From Xiphydria camelus (Eukaryota > Arthropoda > Insecta > Hymenoptera > Xiphydriidae): a DNA stretch of 64,000 nucleotides. The position numbers and the translations under genes are program-made. This document shows, in pieces, positions 21,274 through 33,127 of the stretch (positions are counted from its first letter, which is position 1; each line of letters starts with the position of its first letter). Location: positions 27,030,288 to 27,094,287 of the forward strand of contig OY783192.1 in NCBI GenBank assembly GCA_963678675.1, in the 5' to 3' direction. The notes beneath the pieces are model-generated. The model was not told where the DNA came from. It did not search any database and worked only from the letters and a program-made list of their open reading frames with translations.

Positions 21274-22269
21274 ACGCGAACTGATCGAAACTACTCACTC
21301 AGGGCACATCTTGCAGAAGGAAATACGAGACGAGAAATTGTACAAGTCACTTCAGTCACTTTTATTTATTCATTTACTAATAATCAATCAATAAGAATGT
21401 ATAAATGCAAGGTTTAGTAACGCAAATGGTTGCAATAGTCCTATACAAAGCACATTTGAGAGATAATTTATATCTATCAATCAGCGTTTGGTCATTAAAA
21501 ATTCCATTTCACTGGAATACCTACTTCTTTTTCTTTTGCGTAGTATACCGCGTAGCCTATTCGTAGGGGCGATTAATTTAGCTTGCATTGAATGGAATCG
21601 ACTCGCGGGAATTTCCACTCAGGGGGCACCAATCAACATCATGTTACTATAATTGTCGGCGTTAAAAATGAGAATGAGAAGTTGAATGATCTATCTAACA
21701 TAATAATTATATTATATAAAATATAATACTTATTATCGAGAGTGATTTTTTTATACGTGTCACATTGTCTCGCACTTCCCCCGAAACAATCCGGATACAT
21801 AACGTTCAATAATTGAACATTCTACAACGATAGCAATTCGAAAAAAGAACAATCAATCAATTAACAAAAAGAACATCCCCAGAAAATCCGATGAACAAAT
21901 ATTCGTTTCCTTTTTCATTCTGTCTAATACTTCCATCCTTCCGCGTACTACTCGCATTGAGTCACAGTGTAAGATAGACGTGAGCGCATGCATTCGAGGA
22001 ATAACGCAAAGCTAGTGTAAAACCCTATGAATACAAAACGATGGGACCATATTGTTATGAGAGAGAAGAGGAAGGGTGGAATCATACTTAATATTACAAA
22101 AATATACTTCAAGGAATCGCAGACCCATTATGTACAAGAATCAAGAGGCAAAGAATCAACGGGCACAAGTGATACAGAAACCGCCTCTAATGCGAAGAAT
22201 CAGTTGTGGTCGAGACTGGCTGCAGCGGCAGCGTCGGCGCAAATCAATTGCGATAACTACTTCGAGTTA

Positions 22270-23050
22270 AGTCCACTTTTTCTCTGAAACGTTCAGCTTT
22301 TGCTCATGATCCGAGCTATCGCCGCCGCCACCACCACCACCCAGCACCACCACTGCTCCTTCCCTTTTGAGAGGGGTTTCCGTTTTTCTCCACCGTTGAC
22401 ACTCCTGACGTGATGCTGTTGTCGGGTGTCGCAGGAACTCGGCACGATTCGTGACTCGGTGTAGACGGCTCGTTCTATTTAACAGTTCGCGTGTTGCTGG
22501 TACTGGTACCGTTTAAGTAACATTCTGTGGTGACGATTTCATACTCCGTCTCGTCGTCGATTCTCTGCCGTTTCTTCTTGCTTTCACCACACTCTTGCGG
22601 CTGCAGCTGCAACTGCGATTCGAGTGTCTTGAATCGCTGTCTACGGGTGCGGCTATCACGATCGGCAAAAGGAAACTCCTGGAAGGTAAATAGCTCAAAA
22701 AAAGTACAAGTCATTTAACGCTGGAATAGTTGAAACGGGAAGCACTTGGTACAATGAATGTACCTACTGTGGGTGATAGGCGCTCGGTGACAAGCCTGAC
22801 ATTGTCTGATGTCCACCGAGTCATCTTCTTACGGATCTAACTCCTGTCCTATCCGTAAGAAGATGACTCGGTGGACATCGGAAAATGTCAGGCTTCTCAC
22901 CAAGCGCCTATCGCCCACGGTACATTAATTGTAATACGCGTTAAATGACCTGTACTTCTTTCAAGCTATTTACCTTCCAGGAGTTGACCAGCTCCGGAGT
23001 GATATCTCGCCGATCGCGATCGCCGCCGCTCCCGTGGACTGATTGCCACT
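22270..23050 (-). pseudogene. Exon-like acidic gene fragment, right copy
   Basis: Counterpart of the fragment at 13597-14395. The frame at 22475-22714 retains QRFKTLESQLQLQPQECGES, KKKRQRIDDETE and NTRTVK followed by the same TAG. Upstream, DRDRRDITPELVNSWK runs up to a donor at 22973. The glycine-tract microsatellite is contracted and out of register here (near 22322-22350), so the distal frame differs from the left copy. Shared frame and shared splice signals in two diverged copies favour an exon origin over chance. Confidence 0.45.
22679..22973 (-). repeat. Palindromic insert with splice signals, right copy
   Basis: Exactly 295 bp, the same length as the left copy, with the same AAG/GTAAATAG donor and TTACCTTCCAG acceptor on the minus strand. 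The inner hairpin is conserved. Confidence 0.65.
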
Positions 23051-23510
23051 CTGATTTCCCGATAGCTGTTAATTTGGAAGATCGAAGCGTGTAACCTCGA
23101 CATGGTGAAATTGTGAATAATGGTGAATAATTTGTAGAACTGATAAGAAATGATCGTTCGGGTTTCTTCGATGAAATTCCCCGAGTGTTGAAAAACCGGT
23201 ATCTAATTAACCAATAACTTTTGCTTTCTCTCTCACTGATACTAAGTGTTGAATGATTATTTTTCATCACGTCTACAAATTACCCACTATTAATTCACAA
23301 ATTCACGATTTCGAGGTTACGCGCTTCGATCTCCCGTATTGGCAACTATCGGGAAATCAGACGTTCACACTTTTCGCCCCACGTAACGCACTCTTCTAAA
23401 GCCAATTCTAACTATCAAAGACTCGACCGTCGGTAAACACTACCGAAGTCAAATTTCAAGTTATCGGCCATAGGTATCGGCACTTGCTCCACTTCTCCCG
23501 CCCCGACAGC
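22990..23510 (-). repeat. Foldback half-element (family F), right
   Basis: Complement of 13070-13600. Contains TTTCCCGATAGCTGTTAAT, ATTTCCCGATAGTTGCC and CTCGACCGTCGGTAAAC. Abuts the next element A copy at 23511. Confidence 0.6.
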
Positions 23511-24726
23511 AAAGCGTGGATTCACACGCTAGCCGCACGCAGTGCTGCCACGTAGTGGCACCACTATGGTCTCACCGTGGCGTGATCGCGTGGCGTACAC
23601 AAACTAAAAGCACCGTGGCTACACAGTGAACACACTGAGTGGTTCACAGCGTAAAGACACAGTAGTTACACTCAGTGCAGTCAAGGTGCCTTTTTGACGT
23701 GCACACTTCGTAAATTTACCGACCATGAATGTCGGTAACTTCATTGTCTTCACAAAATTTTTAACACGTCGTTTGCTGCCGCCGGCTCCGATCGGAGCCA
23801 GTCGACACTTCGCGCCTGTGCCGCCGGCTCCGATCGGAGACACATTGACGTGCACATTACATATAATTATTCAGTCTGTTACCGGCACTGAGCGCGATGC
23901 AATCAATCTAAAAGTGGCAGCGAATGTGTTAAATTAGAAAATAACAAAATTGATATAATAATAGGTTTGTTCCCAGAAAGCAATTTGTGACTAGTTACAA
24001 ATTTTGATCTGCGGATGTGTGCGGTTGTAAATTTACAATTAATTGATTTCACACCCCGATAGAAGAATTTTTAAATTAGAAAATAACAAAATTGATATTA
24101 TAATAATGTTTCAAACAGTGCAAATTGTACTGAATTATTTCATAAATAATGAATAATTAATTATCATAATCGCTACTGTTTTGAAAAAGAAAGTATCAAA
24201 TTATTTTTAAAAATTTAATGAGATATATATATATAAACCGGCCTTTACACAATGCAACACTGAGATATCTCGGCAAAAATATTTAAAATTTAGTTTACGT
24301 TTGACATAGCTCGAAATCGGCTTTCGGCTTTATCTCACTAGTCACAGTACTGTTGCTTTCAGGTATCGATATTATATGTATAACTTAGTCGGCTTTCACC
24401 ACAAAGAGTCGATGGCGCAATTGGTAGAATGCGAGAAGCGTTCCCAGTCTTCTAAAGATCGCAGGTTCGAGTCCTGGCCGGGTCGGGTTTGAGAAAAAAA
24501 AACCGACACTCTCTCTCTCTCTCTCTCTAGTAGGCGGATAAGGCAGGCGGGAAATCCTACTTTATCGCCCCCTTTTTGCAAAATTCTACTTTTACCATCG
24601 TACTTACACTGCGTGACTGCAGTGTGGCTTCACGGTGCACAGACAGATGGACACCCCAGTGCATGCACTCGAATGCACCGCGTGAAAGCAGGGTGCAGTC
24701 ACTGTGGTTCCACTTTGCTATCGGGG
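23511..24726 (-). mobile_element. Element A copy 3 (inverted)
   Basis: 1,216 bp on the minus strand, complete at both ends (CCCCGACAGCAAAGCGTGG at the left, CCACTTTGCTATCGGGG at the right). A 78-codon open frame over the CTCCGATCGGAGCC repeats (23619-23855) is kept in some copies and closed in others, so it is not treated as a gene. Confidence 0.8.
24406..24486 (+). ncRNA. tRNA-like Pol III unit in element A copy 3
   Basis: An A-box-like TGGCGCAATTGG and a perfect B-box GGTTCGAGTCC are spaced as in tRNA genes. A CTTCTAA anticodon-loop-like segment suggests an arginine (TCT) tRNA ancestor. The acceptor and anticodon stems do not pair well and the 3' part runs into a GA/CT microsatellite, so this is a tRNA-derived promoter, not a working tRNA gene. 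A T5 run about 100 bp downstream (24573-24577) is a plausible terminator, giving a predicted transcript of roughly 170 nt. The same unit sits at the same place in every A copy that spans this region. Confidence 0.6.
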
Positions 24727-24779
24727 CGGGACATGCGGTATATACCGTATGTATCATTCCGAATTAAACAAGCAGATAT

Positions 24780-25095
24780 ACCAACATTGCCGAAACTTTA
24801 CCGACGGTCAAGAATTTTATAGTTAGAGTTGGCTTGAGAAGAGTGCGCTGTGTGTGCTGCGTGAGAGCGAAAAGTGTCAAACGTCTGATTTCCCGATAGC
24901 TGTTAATTCAAGAGATCGAAGTGTTTCGTCTAGTATTCAATACTTCGATTTTCCGAATTGACAGCTATCGGGAAATCAGACGTTTGACACTTTTCGTTCT
25001 CACGCAGCACACATAGCGCACTCTTCTCAAGCCAACTCTAACTATAAAATTCTTGACCGTCGGTAAAGTTTCGGCAATGTCGATATACCGTAGGT
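24780..25095. repeat. Foldback element E between inverted A copies
   Basis: Centre near 24937. Arms of about 150 bp contain TTTACCGACGGTCAAGAATT, GTTAGAGTTGGCTTGAGAAG, GAAAAGTGTCAAACGTCTGA and TTTCCCGATAGCTGT. The outer sequences (TATACCGTAGGTATGTCCCA) resemble the D foldbacks. E lies between the left ends of copies 3 and 4, so 23511-26349 is itself a palindrome. Confidence 0.8.
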
Positions 25096-25125
25096 ATGTC
25101 CCACTCTGTACCGTATGTCCCACTC

Positions 25126-26349
25126 CCCCGATAGCAAAGTGGAACCACAGTGACTGCACCCTGCTTTCACGCGGTGCATTCGAGTGCATGCACTGGGGTG
25201 TCCATCTGTCTGTGCACCGTGAAGCCGCACTGCAGTCACGCAGTGTAAGTACGATGGTAAAAGTAGAATTTTGCAAAAAGGGGGCGATAAAGTAGGATTT
25301 CCCGTCTGCCTTATCCGCCTACTAGAGAGAGAGAGAGAGAGTGTCGGTTTTTTTTTCTCAAACCCGACCCGGCCAGGACTCGAACCTGCGATCTTTAGAA
25401 GACTGGGAACGCTTCTCGCATTCTACCAATTGCGCCATCGACTCTTTGTGGTGGAAGTCGACTAAGTTATACATATAATATCGATACCTGAAAGCAACAG
25501 TACTGTGACTAGTGAGATAAAGCCGAAAGCCGATTTCGAGCTATGTCAAACGTAAACTAAATTTTAAATATTTTTGCCGAGATATCTCAGTGTTGCATTG
25601 TGTAAAGGCCGGTTTATATATATATATCTCATTAAATTTTTAAAAATAATTTGATACTTTCTTTTTCAAAACAGTAGCGATTATGATAATTAATTATTCA
25701 TTATTTATGAAATAATTCAGTACAATTTGCACTGTTTGAAACATTATTATAATATCAATTTTGTTATTTTCTAATTTAAAAATTCTTCTATCGGGGTGTG
25801 AAATCAATTAATTGTAAATTTACAACCGCACACATCCGCAGATCAAAATTTGTAACTAGTCACAAATTGCTTTCTGGGAACAAACCTATTATTATATCAA
25901 TTTTGTTATTTTCTAATTTAACACATTCGCTGCCACTTTTAGATTGATTGCATCGCGCTCAGTGCCGGTAACAGACTGAATAATTATATGTAATGTGCAC
26001 GTCAATGTGTCTCCGATCGGAGCCGGCGGCACAGGCGCGAAGTGTCGACTGGCTCCGATCGGAGCCGGCGGCAGCAAACGACGTGTTAAAAATTTTGTGA
26101 AGACAATGAAGTTACCGACATTCATGGTCGGTAAATTTACGAAGTGTGCACGTCAAAAAGTCACCTTGACTGCACTGAGTGTAACTACTGTGTCTTTACG
26201 CTGTGAACCACTCAGTGTGTTCACTGTGTAGCCACGGTGCTTTTAGTTTGTGTACGCCACGCGATCACGCCACGGTGAGACCATAGTGGTGCCACTACGT
26301 GGCAGCACTGCGTGCGGCTAGCGTGTGAATCCACGCTTTGCTGTCGGGG
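25126..26349 (+). mobile_element. Element A copy 4
   Basis: 1,224 bp, complete ends. Sequence outside its ends (GTCCCACTC ... TCTGTACGGGCCAG) matches the uninterrupted GTCCCACTCTGTACGGGCC at about 35486. The D-type end therefore acts as a paralogous empty site, and A is shown to have inserted. Confidence 0.8.
25365..25445 (-). ncRNA. tRNA-like Pol III unit in element A copy 4
   Basis: Minus-strand counterpart of the unit at 24406, both boxes intact. Confidence 0.5.
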
Positions 26350-26351
26350 TC

Positions 26352-26680
26352 TGTACGGGCCAGTTTGAAGTTACCTTCGGGGAGGCTTAGTCGGTACTTG
26401 AGTCATTTAATACCGGTAGAAGTCGAGTCGGTAGTTAGAGTTGGTGTCAATTCGGGTCATTGAAGCGTCTAACTTCGAAATTATGAATTTGTGAATAATG
26501 GAAATTACTCACCATTATTCACAAATTCATAATTTCGAGGTTAGATGCTTCAATCTCCCGAATTGACACCAACTCTAACTACCGACTCGACTTCTACCGG
26601 TATTAAATCACTCAAGTACCGACCAAGCCTCCCCGAAGGTAACTTCAAACTGGCCCGTACAGAGTGGGACATACGGTACG
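26352..26680. repeat. Foldback element D1
   Basis: Arms of about 150 bp around a centre near 26506. Motifs in order: GGCCAGTTTGAAGTTACCTT, CGGGGAGGCTTAGTCGG, TTAATACCGGTAGAAGTCGA, GTTAGAGTTGGTGTCAATTC, GAATTTGTGAATAATGG. It is capped on the right by GTACAGAGTGGGACATACGG, which abuts element B copy 1. Confidence 0.85.
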
Positions 26681-26999
26681 GCCCCAATAGCAAAGCGTGC
26701 TGTTAAGCCGTAGTGCACGGTAGACGCACGCAGTGCTGACAGCCTGTGGCTCCACCGTGACTACACCGTGCAGTTTCTTGGTGGAGTTGCACAGCGTGAG
26801 CGCACGGTGTCTGCACGGTGAATGATCTGGTGCTCTGGGCGGGAAGTCACAACGTTTGCACTCAGTACAATCACTGTGTTTGCACTTTTTTTGCACCACG
26901 TGCCCAAAACCTTGTGACGGCACAGTGAATGCACGGTGCCTTCACTCATCGTTTATAATAAATATTTTGCAAATTTAACAAAAATATGGACTTATAGTG

Positions 27000-28200
27000 G
27001 TTAAAAATAATCTACAAATTAAACAAGTAATTATATTTTTTTATCTTGACCACAATAGAGTCTCAAAATATGTGAAAAGTCAATTAAATCATAAAAGTCG
27101 AGCACGTGGACTTCAGTTGCGTTCCAAACCTCAAATTGACCAACCCTGATTTTATGCAACTGTATAAGTAACATGTAAAAATTGTGTTCGTAGCCCAGAT
27201 AAAAAAGTCTGCCACAGGATTAGTGCAGTGCCGCCAATACATCGCCTGTCGCGTATGCAACTACATACATACATAGGTAGATTAGATCTTAAGATTATAT
27301 AGCGGTAAAATTCAAAATATTCTATACTAATTCTAGGATGCTCGGGAAAAAGAGTACAAGATAAAAAAGGGTATTGCTCAGAAAACATCTTTATTTGTTT
27401 ATATTGAAACACAAACTGTTGAGAAAAAATGTATAAAATGAAAATAACACTTCTCATAAGAACCGTTAAATGCATGTAGCACACAAATATCTCTAGGAAC
27501 GTAGAAGAAAGCGACTTATCTCATATTGACCATTTTTTTACTTATAAGTACTCTTTTTCCCGGGCATCCTAGAATTTAGGGCTGCTATTCTATCGAGAAA
27601 TAACGAGCGGATAAACGGAATTCGACACAATGATTCGTACCATTTATTAGTATCCCAGTCATAAATACTTCGCCAATTTATAGCTAATCTCGGGATCTGC
27701 AAAGCGGCATATTTCGGCGAATGTAAGTCTTACAGTGAGTGCAGTGTTCATGTTTATTCGTTATCCATTTCCGCACCTTTGAAGCGGAGTGCTTTAGCGC
27801 TCCACGGGCGCGGACCCGCCATTTATAGACGACCTAGACCGGTTCGGTACGTAACACGCCAAAGTTGAGTTGAGCACGTCGTGTCGATAGAACCTAATAT
27901 TCCTACCGTGGCATTCTACCGTAATTCTGAAGGATTCTTTTCTATCTGAGAGGAGTAGTATGTAAAGCAGTTTTATAAAAAAGGTACGGGTTTCTAAAAA
28001 TATCACTAAATTAATTAATAAATCGTAGTAAATGTAGTACTACAGAGAAATTGAGGTTATGTGAAAAATTTAGTTGGCCATTTGTTTGTAAAATTTTATG
28101 TATTTATTATAATTGGTTTAAAAAATCTGTACTTTGGTTTGTCTTATGACATTATTGAATTCATTTTTTTTTCTCATTCCCAATTGTACTTTTTTCTTTG
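27000..28200. other. Element B interior, unique AT-rich part
   Basis: No recognised ORF. Two diverged pieces of the 309-bp repeat occur: CTGCCACAGGATTAGTGCAGTGCC near 27208, and CCTACCGTGGCATT near 27901. The whole stretch is repeated at 58700-59970 with small indels. Confidence 0.5.
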
Positions 28201-28204
28201 TTAG

Positions 28205-28336
28205 GATCTTGACGAAACTGGAGCTTCCAATTTCGACGAGTTGGAGAGAACAGCAGAGAATCGTCGCACTTCAGGCGCCTCGGATGATGACATCACAGAA
28301 GAGAAGGAAGAAGATTTCACTGATGTGGATATGTGA
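28205..28336 (+). pseudogene. Captured terminal exon, acidic C-terminus, copy 1
   Basis: A long pyrimidine tract ends in TTTCTTTGTTAG. From 28205 a 43-codon frame opens with DLDETGASNFDELER, passes through RRTSGASDDD, and ends EEKEEDFTDVDM and TGA at 28334-28336. It has the look of the last coding exon of a host protein with an acidic tail. No upstream exon is seen in the element. The second copy (59980) is identical over the coding part by eye. The family is unrecognised; an acidic tail could serve in chaperone, chromatin or kinase-type proteins, but nothing more can be said. Confidence 0.5.
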
Positions 28337-28364
28337 ATGACGGATACACCGAGTAATCACAAGA

Positions 28365-29190
28365 AGATACTTACTATCAATAGGATCTATTGCCTTCACC
28401 GTTAGTCTCATCAAATTTTCAAAAATTCGGTAATGTTGAACTACAAAAATAATCAACATAGGAATAAATCTATATCTCTCGATCACCATAACTTTGACGA
28501 CATCCATATTTTTTGTATTATTTCCATTACAGTTAGATTCGTATAAAAGTACATATTTCAATGATTCTTGCAAGAAATAATTCATACCTCGGAAGAAAGT
28601 ATTTCATCGGGGCAGCCTATAAAATTTTTCTCAGTTCTCTTCTTTTTTCTTTCGATTCGAAGTCTGCTTTATTCAACGGAAGGATTCATCGCTACCTATC
28701 AGAGTAATTTTTATCTCTTCTCGAGTTTCTGAAAAATGTGCTATAACTTTTAACCACACTGTTGCAAGAATCATTGAAATATGTATTTTTATACGAATAA
28801 TTCATACCCTCGAAGAAAGTATTTCACCGGGGCAGTATATACAATTTTTCTCAGTTCTCTTCTTTTTTCTTTCGATTCGAAGTCTGCTTTATTCAACGGA
28901 AGGATTCATCGCTACCTATCGGATTAATTTTTCTGTCTTCTCGAGTTTCTGGAAAATATGCTATAACATTTAACCACACTGTTGCAAGAATCATTGAAAT
29001 GTGTACTTTTATACGAATCTAACTGTAATGGAAACAATACAAAAAATGTGGATGTCGTCAAAGCTATAGTGATCGATAGATATATGTTTATCCCTATGTT
29101 GATCATTTTTGTAGTTCAACATTACCGAATTTTTGAAAATTTGATGAGACTAACGGCGAAGGCAATAGATCCTATTGATAGTAAGGATAT
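28365..29190. repeat. Compound foldback with inner 218-bp tandem duplication
   Basis: 28365-28572 and about 28985-29190 are complements (GATCCTATTGATAGTAAG outermost). Between them, ATAATTCATACC starts at about 28577 and again at about 28795, defining two direct copies of about 218 bp (GAAGAAAGTATTTCAYCGGG, TTCGATTCGAAGTCTGC). Confidence 0.85.
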
Positions 29191-30234
29191 TTTTTTAGTA
29201 TTAATGAAATTTCATTGAAACCGATCTGAATTTGCTGACGACGCCAACACCTACGGATGACTACGCATGCGCATTCACGCTTCTCTGGTAATCAAGAGAC
29301 ACGGTAGTGTCTCGCGGCATGTTCATTCAAGTCGTCAGAACGACGCCGCCAGCGCTGTCGCCGCGAGCACCCGTGTATCTTTACAGGAAAAATGTCTGCC
29401 CCCTTCACCCCTCAATTTTAACATCGAATTTTCTCAATAAATATACGGTTATAACCAAAACTATGCTTAGTTACGCCATATAAATCGACTATTCTCTATC
29501 GATAGAGACCAGAGTAAATGTTGTAAGTTACATATTAACAGAGATTTTTCCTTAGCAACGCGAAGCCACGCCCCTCGCCCCATTAAAGTCGAGAATCCGA
29601 TTTCTCGGGCGATATATATATGTAAAAATGTCACAAAAATTCCGCCTGTCTTCGGCGGTATTCGGCCATGGTCGGAAATGTGTACACAGATGCGGCCACA
29701 CGCATACGCCATCAAAAATATATGTGAGAGTGTGTGAGAGACTATATTCCTTGAATGTTTAGTTGTTTTTCAAAATTTAAAAATATTTCCATTCGCGAAA
29801 CGATATCCCTCGCATTTTTTCGATCCTCGGACGCGCTTGTTAATAAAAAGTACAAATTCAGTGTAATCGGAGTAGTGAATCTCAACAGTGGTGAATGTGA
29901 CAGACGCTCTGACAGCTAGCTATTATCAAATCGTTTAGATTTTTTTTAAATAATCAAAACAGTGCACGGAAGCAGTGTCATTTTTCTTTGGTTGCTGGTG
30001 CATGAAGAACAGGGAAGGAGACATCTATATCTCGGAAGAAGTGGCATCAGATAAGTAACTTCCTAACTGACTGTCTTAACCTCATTTTCATCCCTTATAC
30101 AGAACAAATATCTTTGTGGTTATTCTATTTTTTGTTTTCAGCGCCATACGAGAACGGGACGGATTGGTGGAAATTTGATTTTTCTTCGCAGTCAAAAATC
30201 AACCTAGGTAGAAAAGAATTCTCTAGAATTGCGG

Positions 30235-30660
30235 TACAATGCCACGGTGTGAATATCAGGTTCTACCGACATGACATGCTTTGACAAGGTCTGTATCAAC
30301 TTTAGCGGTATATTAAGGGCACTGCACTAATCCTGTGGCACATTTTTCTATCTAGGAAAGCATATTATTATGGTAGTACAGCTGTACAGCGTTCCGATAA
30401 TATACCGTCTTCCCGTACTGACAGTATACATGCATTTTACCTCCAATATGCCGGAATTAAAAATCTCTAGAACTCTGCGGTACAATGCCACGGTATGAAT
30501 ATCAGGTTCTACCGACATGACATGCTTCGACAAGGTCTGTATCAACTTTAGCGGTATATTAAGGGCACTGCACTAATCCTGTGGCACATTTTTCTATCTG
30601 GGAAAGCATATTATTATGGTAGTACAGCTGTACAGCGTTCCGATAATATATAATTAGAAC
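30235..30660 (-). repeat. Inverted and partial copies of the 309-bp repeat
   Basis: Two tandem minus-strand pieces share GCGGTACAATGCCACGGT, ACCGACATGACATGCTT and GGGCACTGCACTAATCCTGT. They end in a common GATAATAT segment. They lie in opposite orientation to the array that follows, forming a large inverted arrangement around 30660-30775. Confidence 0.75.
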
Positions 30661-30775
30661 TTTTAATAATACGATAGGGAAAATATATCGATAAAGAAAA
30701 GATAATAAAATAATTACTTCATTATTGTAATCCAATTCTATCGTATCTCCTACTTTTCTACCACGGCTTCCCCAG

Positions 30776-32307
30776 ATAGAAAAATGTGCCACAGGATTAG
30801 TGCAGTGCCCCCAATATAATGCTAAAGTTGATACAGACCTTGTCGAAGCATGTCATGTCGGTAGAATTTGATATTCCTACCGTGGCATTGTACCGCAGAG
30901 TTCTAGAGATTTTTAATTCCAGCATATTAAAGGTAAAATGCATGTATACTGTCAGTATGGGAAGACGGTATATTTCTACATATTGGAGAATCTAAGTCGT
31001 GGGAGAAGAACAAATCATCGGAGTAACTACAATATCGGGGTAACTATAATACTTTATTTCTATTTTTTTCAGAACGATTCTCAGGTAGAAAAATGTGCCA
31101 CAGGATTAGTGCAGTGCCCCCAATATAATGCTAAAGTTGATACAGACCTTGTCGAAGCATGTCATGTCGGTAGAATTTGATATTCCTACCGTGGCATTGT
31201 ACCGCAGAGTTCTAGAGATTTTTAATTCCGGCATATTAAAGGTAAAATGCATGTATACTGTCAGTATGGGAAGACGGTATATTTCTACATATTGGAGAAT
31301 CTAAGTCGTGGGAGAAGAACAAATCATCGGAGTAACTATAATATCGGGGTAACTATAATACTTTATTTCTATTTTTTTCAGAACGATTCTCAGATAGAAA
31401 AATGTGCCACAGGATTAGTGCAGTGCCCCCAATATAATGCTAAAGTTGATACAGACCTTGTCGAAGCATGTCATGTCGGTAGAATTTGATATTCCTACCG
31501 TGGCATTGTACCGCAGAGTTCTAGAGATTTTTAATTCCGGCATATTAAAGGTAAAATGCACGTATACTGTCAGTATGGGAAGACGGTATATTTCTACATA
31601 TTGGAGAATCTAAGTCGTGGGAGAAGAACAAATCATCGGAGTAACTACAATATCGGGGTAACTATAATACTTTATTTCTATTTTTTTCAGAACGATTCTC
31701 AGATAGAAAAATGTGCCACAGGATTAGTGCAGTTCCCCCAATATAATGCTAAAGTTGATACAGACCTTGTCGAAGCATGTCATGTCGGTAGAATTTGATA
31801 TTCCTACCGTGGCATTGTACCGCAGAGTTCTAGAGATTTTTAATTCCGGCATATTAAAGGTAAAATGCATGTATACTGTCAGTATGGGAAGACGGTATAT
31901 TTCTACATATTGGAGAATCTAAGTCGTGGGAGAAGAACAAATCATCGGAGTAACTACAATATCGGGGTAACTATAATACTTTATTTCTATTTTTTTCAGA
32001 ACGATTCTCAGATAGAAAAATGTGCCACAGGATTAGTGCAGTGCCCCCAATATAATGCTAAAGTTGATACAGACCTTGTCGAAGCATGTCATGTCGGTAG
32101 AATTTGATATTCCTACCGTGGCATTGTACCGCAGAGTTCTAGAGATTTTTAATTCCGGCATATTAGAGGTAAAATGAATGTATACTGTCAGTATGGGAAG
32201 ACGGTATATTTCTACATATTGGAGAATCTAAGTCGTGGGAGAAGAACAAATCATCGGAGTAACTACAATATCGGGGTAACTATAATACTTTATTTCTATT
32301 TTTTTTC
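30776..32307 (+). repeat. 309-bp tandem array, about five units, exon-like
   Basis: ATG-initiated frames start at 30938, 31247, 31556, 31865 and 32174, exactly 309 bp (103 codons) apart. Each complete unit has TTTCTATTTTTTTCAG followed by a frame with EKCATGLVQCPQYNAKVDT and a stop. A downstream AAAG/GTAAAA could serve as a donor. Units differ at only a few positions. The last unit is broken off at 32307 and continues into another pyrimidine tract. Coding status is unproven, because the frame reads through the putative intron from the ATG. Confidence 0.8.
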
Positions 32308-33127
32308 TCATCGGTGCTTGCCCTCTGCCTTCCTACTACAAGTTTCGATTTATATACTAAATTTTATTTTATTTTTAGTTCATCGCCTCCACTCCATCAC
32401 CTTCGACTTCTTCTACCCAGTGAGGATTTCTCACGGACCAAATGTGTGTTAAAGTCAGTGATAATCTACCTTAGTACAATCGTCTGCCATAAGGCGATAT
32501 GTTAAAAGTGGTCAACTTTAGAATAAAATAACGAAGAAACTATAGACGGTCTATATTGCTCAAATTTTCGTATTGGTTGTGTAAAGTATTCGTGTATATC
32601 ATATAAAAAAATTAGGGCTGTAAGTTGGTTTTCGTCTGATAGTCGAACCTCCTTAAAGCAGGAATAGTTGGAACGAAAAGCCCATATTGCAATGAAAGTA
32701 CTATGGGTACTATGGATGAAGGCGCTCGCTGATAAGACTGACATTCTCCGATGTCCATCGAGTCATCTTTTTACGGACAGGACACGAGTTAGATCCTCTT
32801 CGGTTGCACCTGTACGAGATGATATGTCAGAAAATCGTGAGTCTTTATGAAAATCTTCTAACCTACTCGTTCTGCAGTAATACTTAACCTGTAAATTCGA
32901 AAGCGGTATATGTTTTATTTCTCCAAAATACTAAGGCAAAGTTAAAAATATAAGGGCTCTCTAGTCTATAAGTACCTTTCAAAATATCACGAGAATAAAT
33001 CAAAAGTAACGTGGTTATAATTAATTGGCTCGTATCGGTATAAAATGTGAGACTTCAATTTTGTGGTAATAAACAGCTATTCTTCTACATGTACGTATCT
33101 TCCTCATGAATAAATTCCAAAAAGTAG
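32308..33127. other. Element B interior between array and MITE
   Basis: An acceptor-like TTTTATTTTTAG at about 32379 precedes an unrecognised short frame. 32655-32890 resembles one arm of the family F inner hairpin (CGATGTCCATCGAGTCATCT, TTCTAACCTACTCGTT), a dispersed relative of 13770. Confidence 0.4.

Larger units (their letters stand above)
21310..24726 (-). repeat. Right arm of giant inverted repeat
   Basis: Complement of 11850-15165. From the centre outwards: 3'UTR-like sequence with a conserved TTTATACATTCTTATTGATT block, the acidic exon-like block, palindromic insert, family F half, then element A ending GCTATCGGGG. It diverges from the left arm mainly by indels near 21730 and 22030-22150. 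Confidence 0.85.

Noticed and set aside
23619..23855. 78-codon ORF with SPIGAGG repeats in element A
   Set aside because: Closed by stops in the copies at 6481 and 11850; it reflects the CTCCGATCGGAGCC direct repeat.
24406..24486. Functional tRNA gene
   Set aside because: Promoter boxes are good but acceptor and anticodon stems do not pair properly, and it is copied with the transposon.
30776..32307. CRISPR-like repeat array
   Set aside because: Units are contiguous 309-bp tandem copies without spacers, in a eukaryotic setting.
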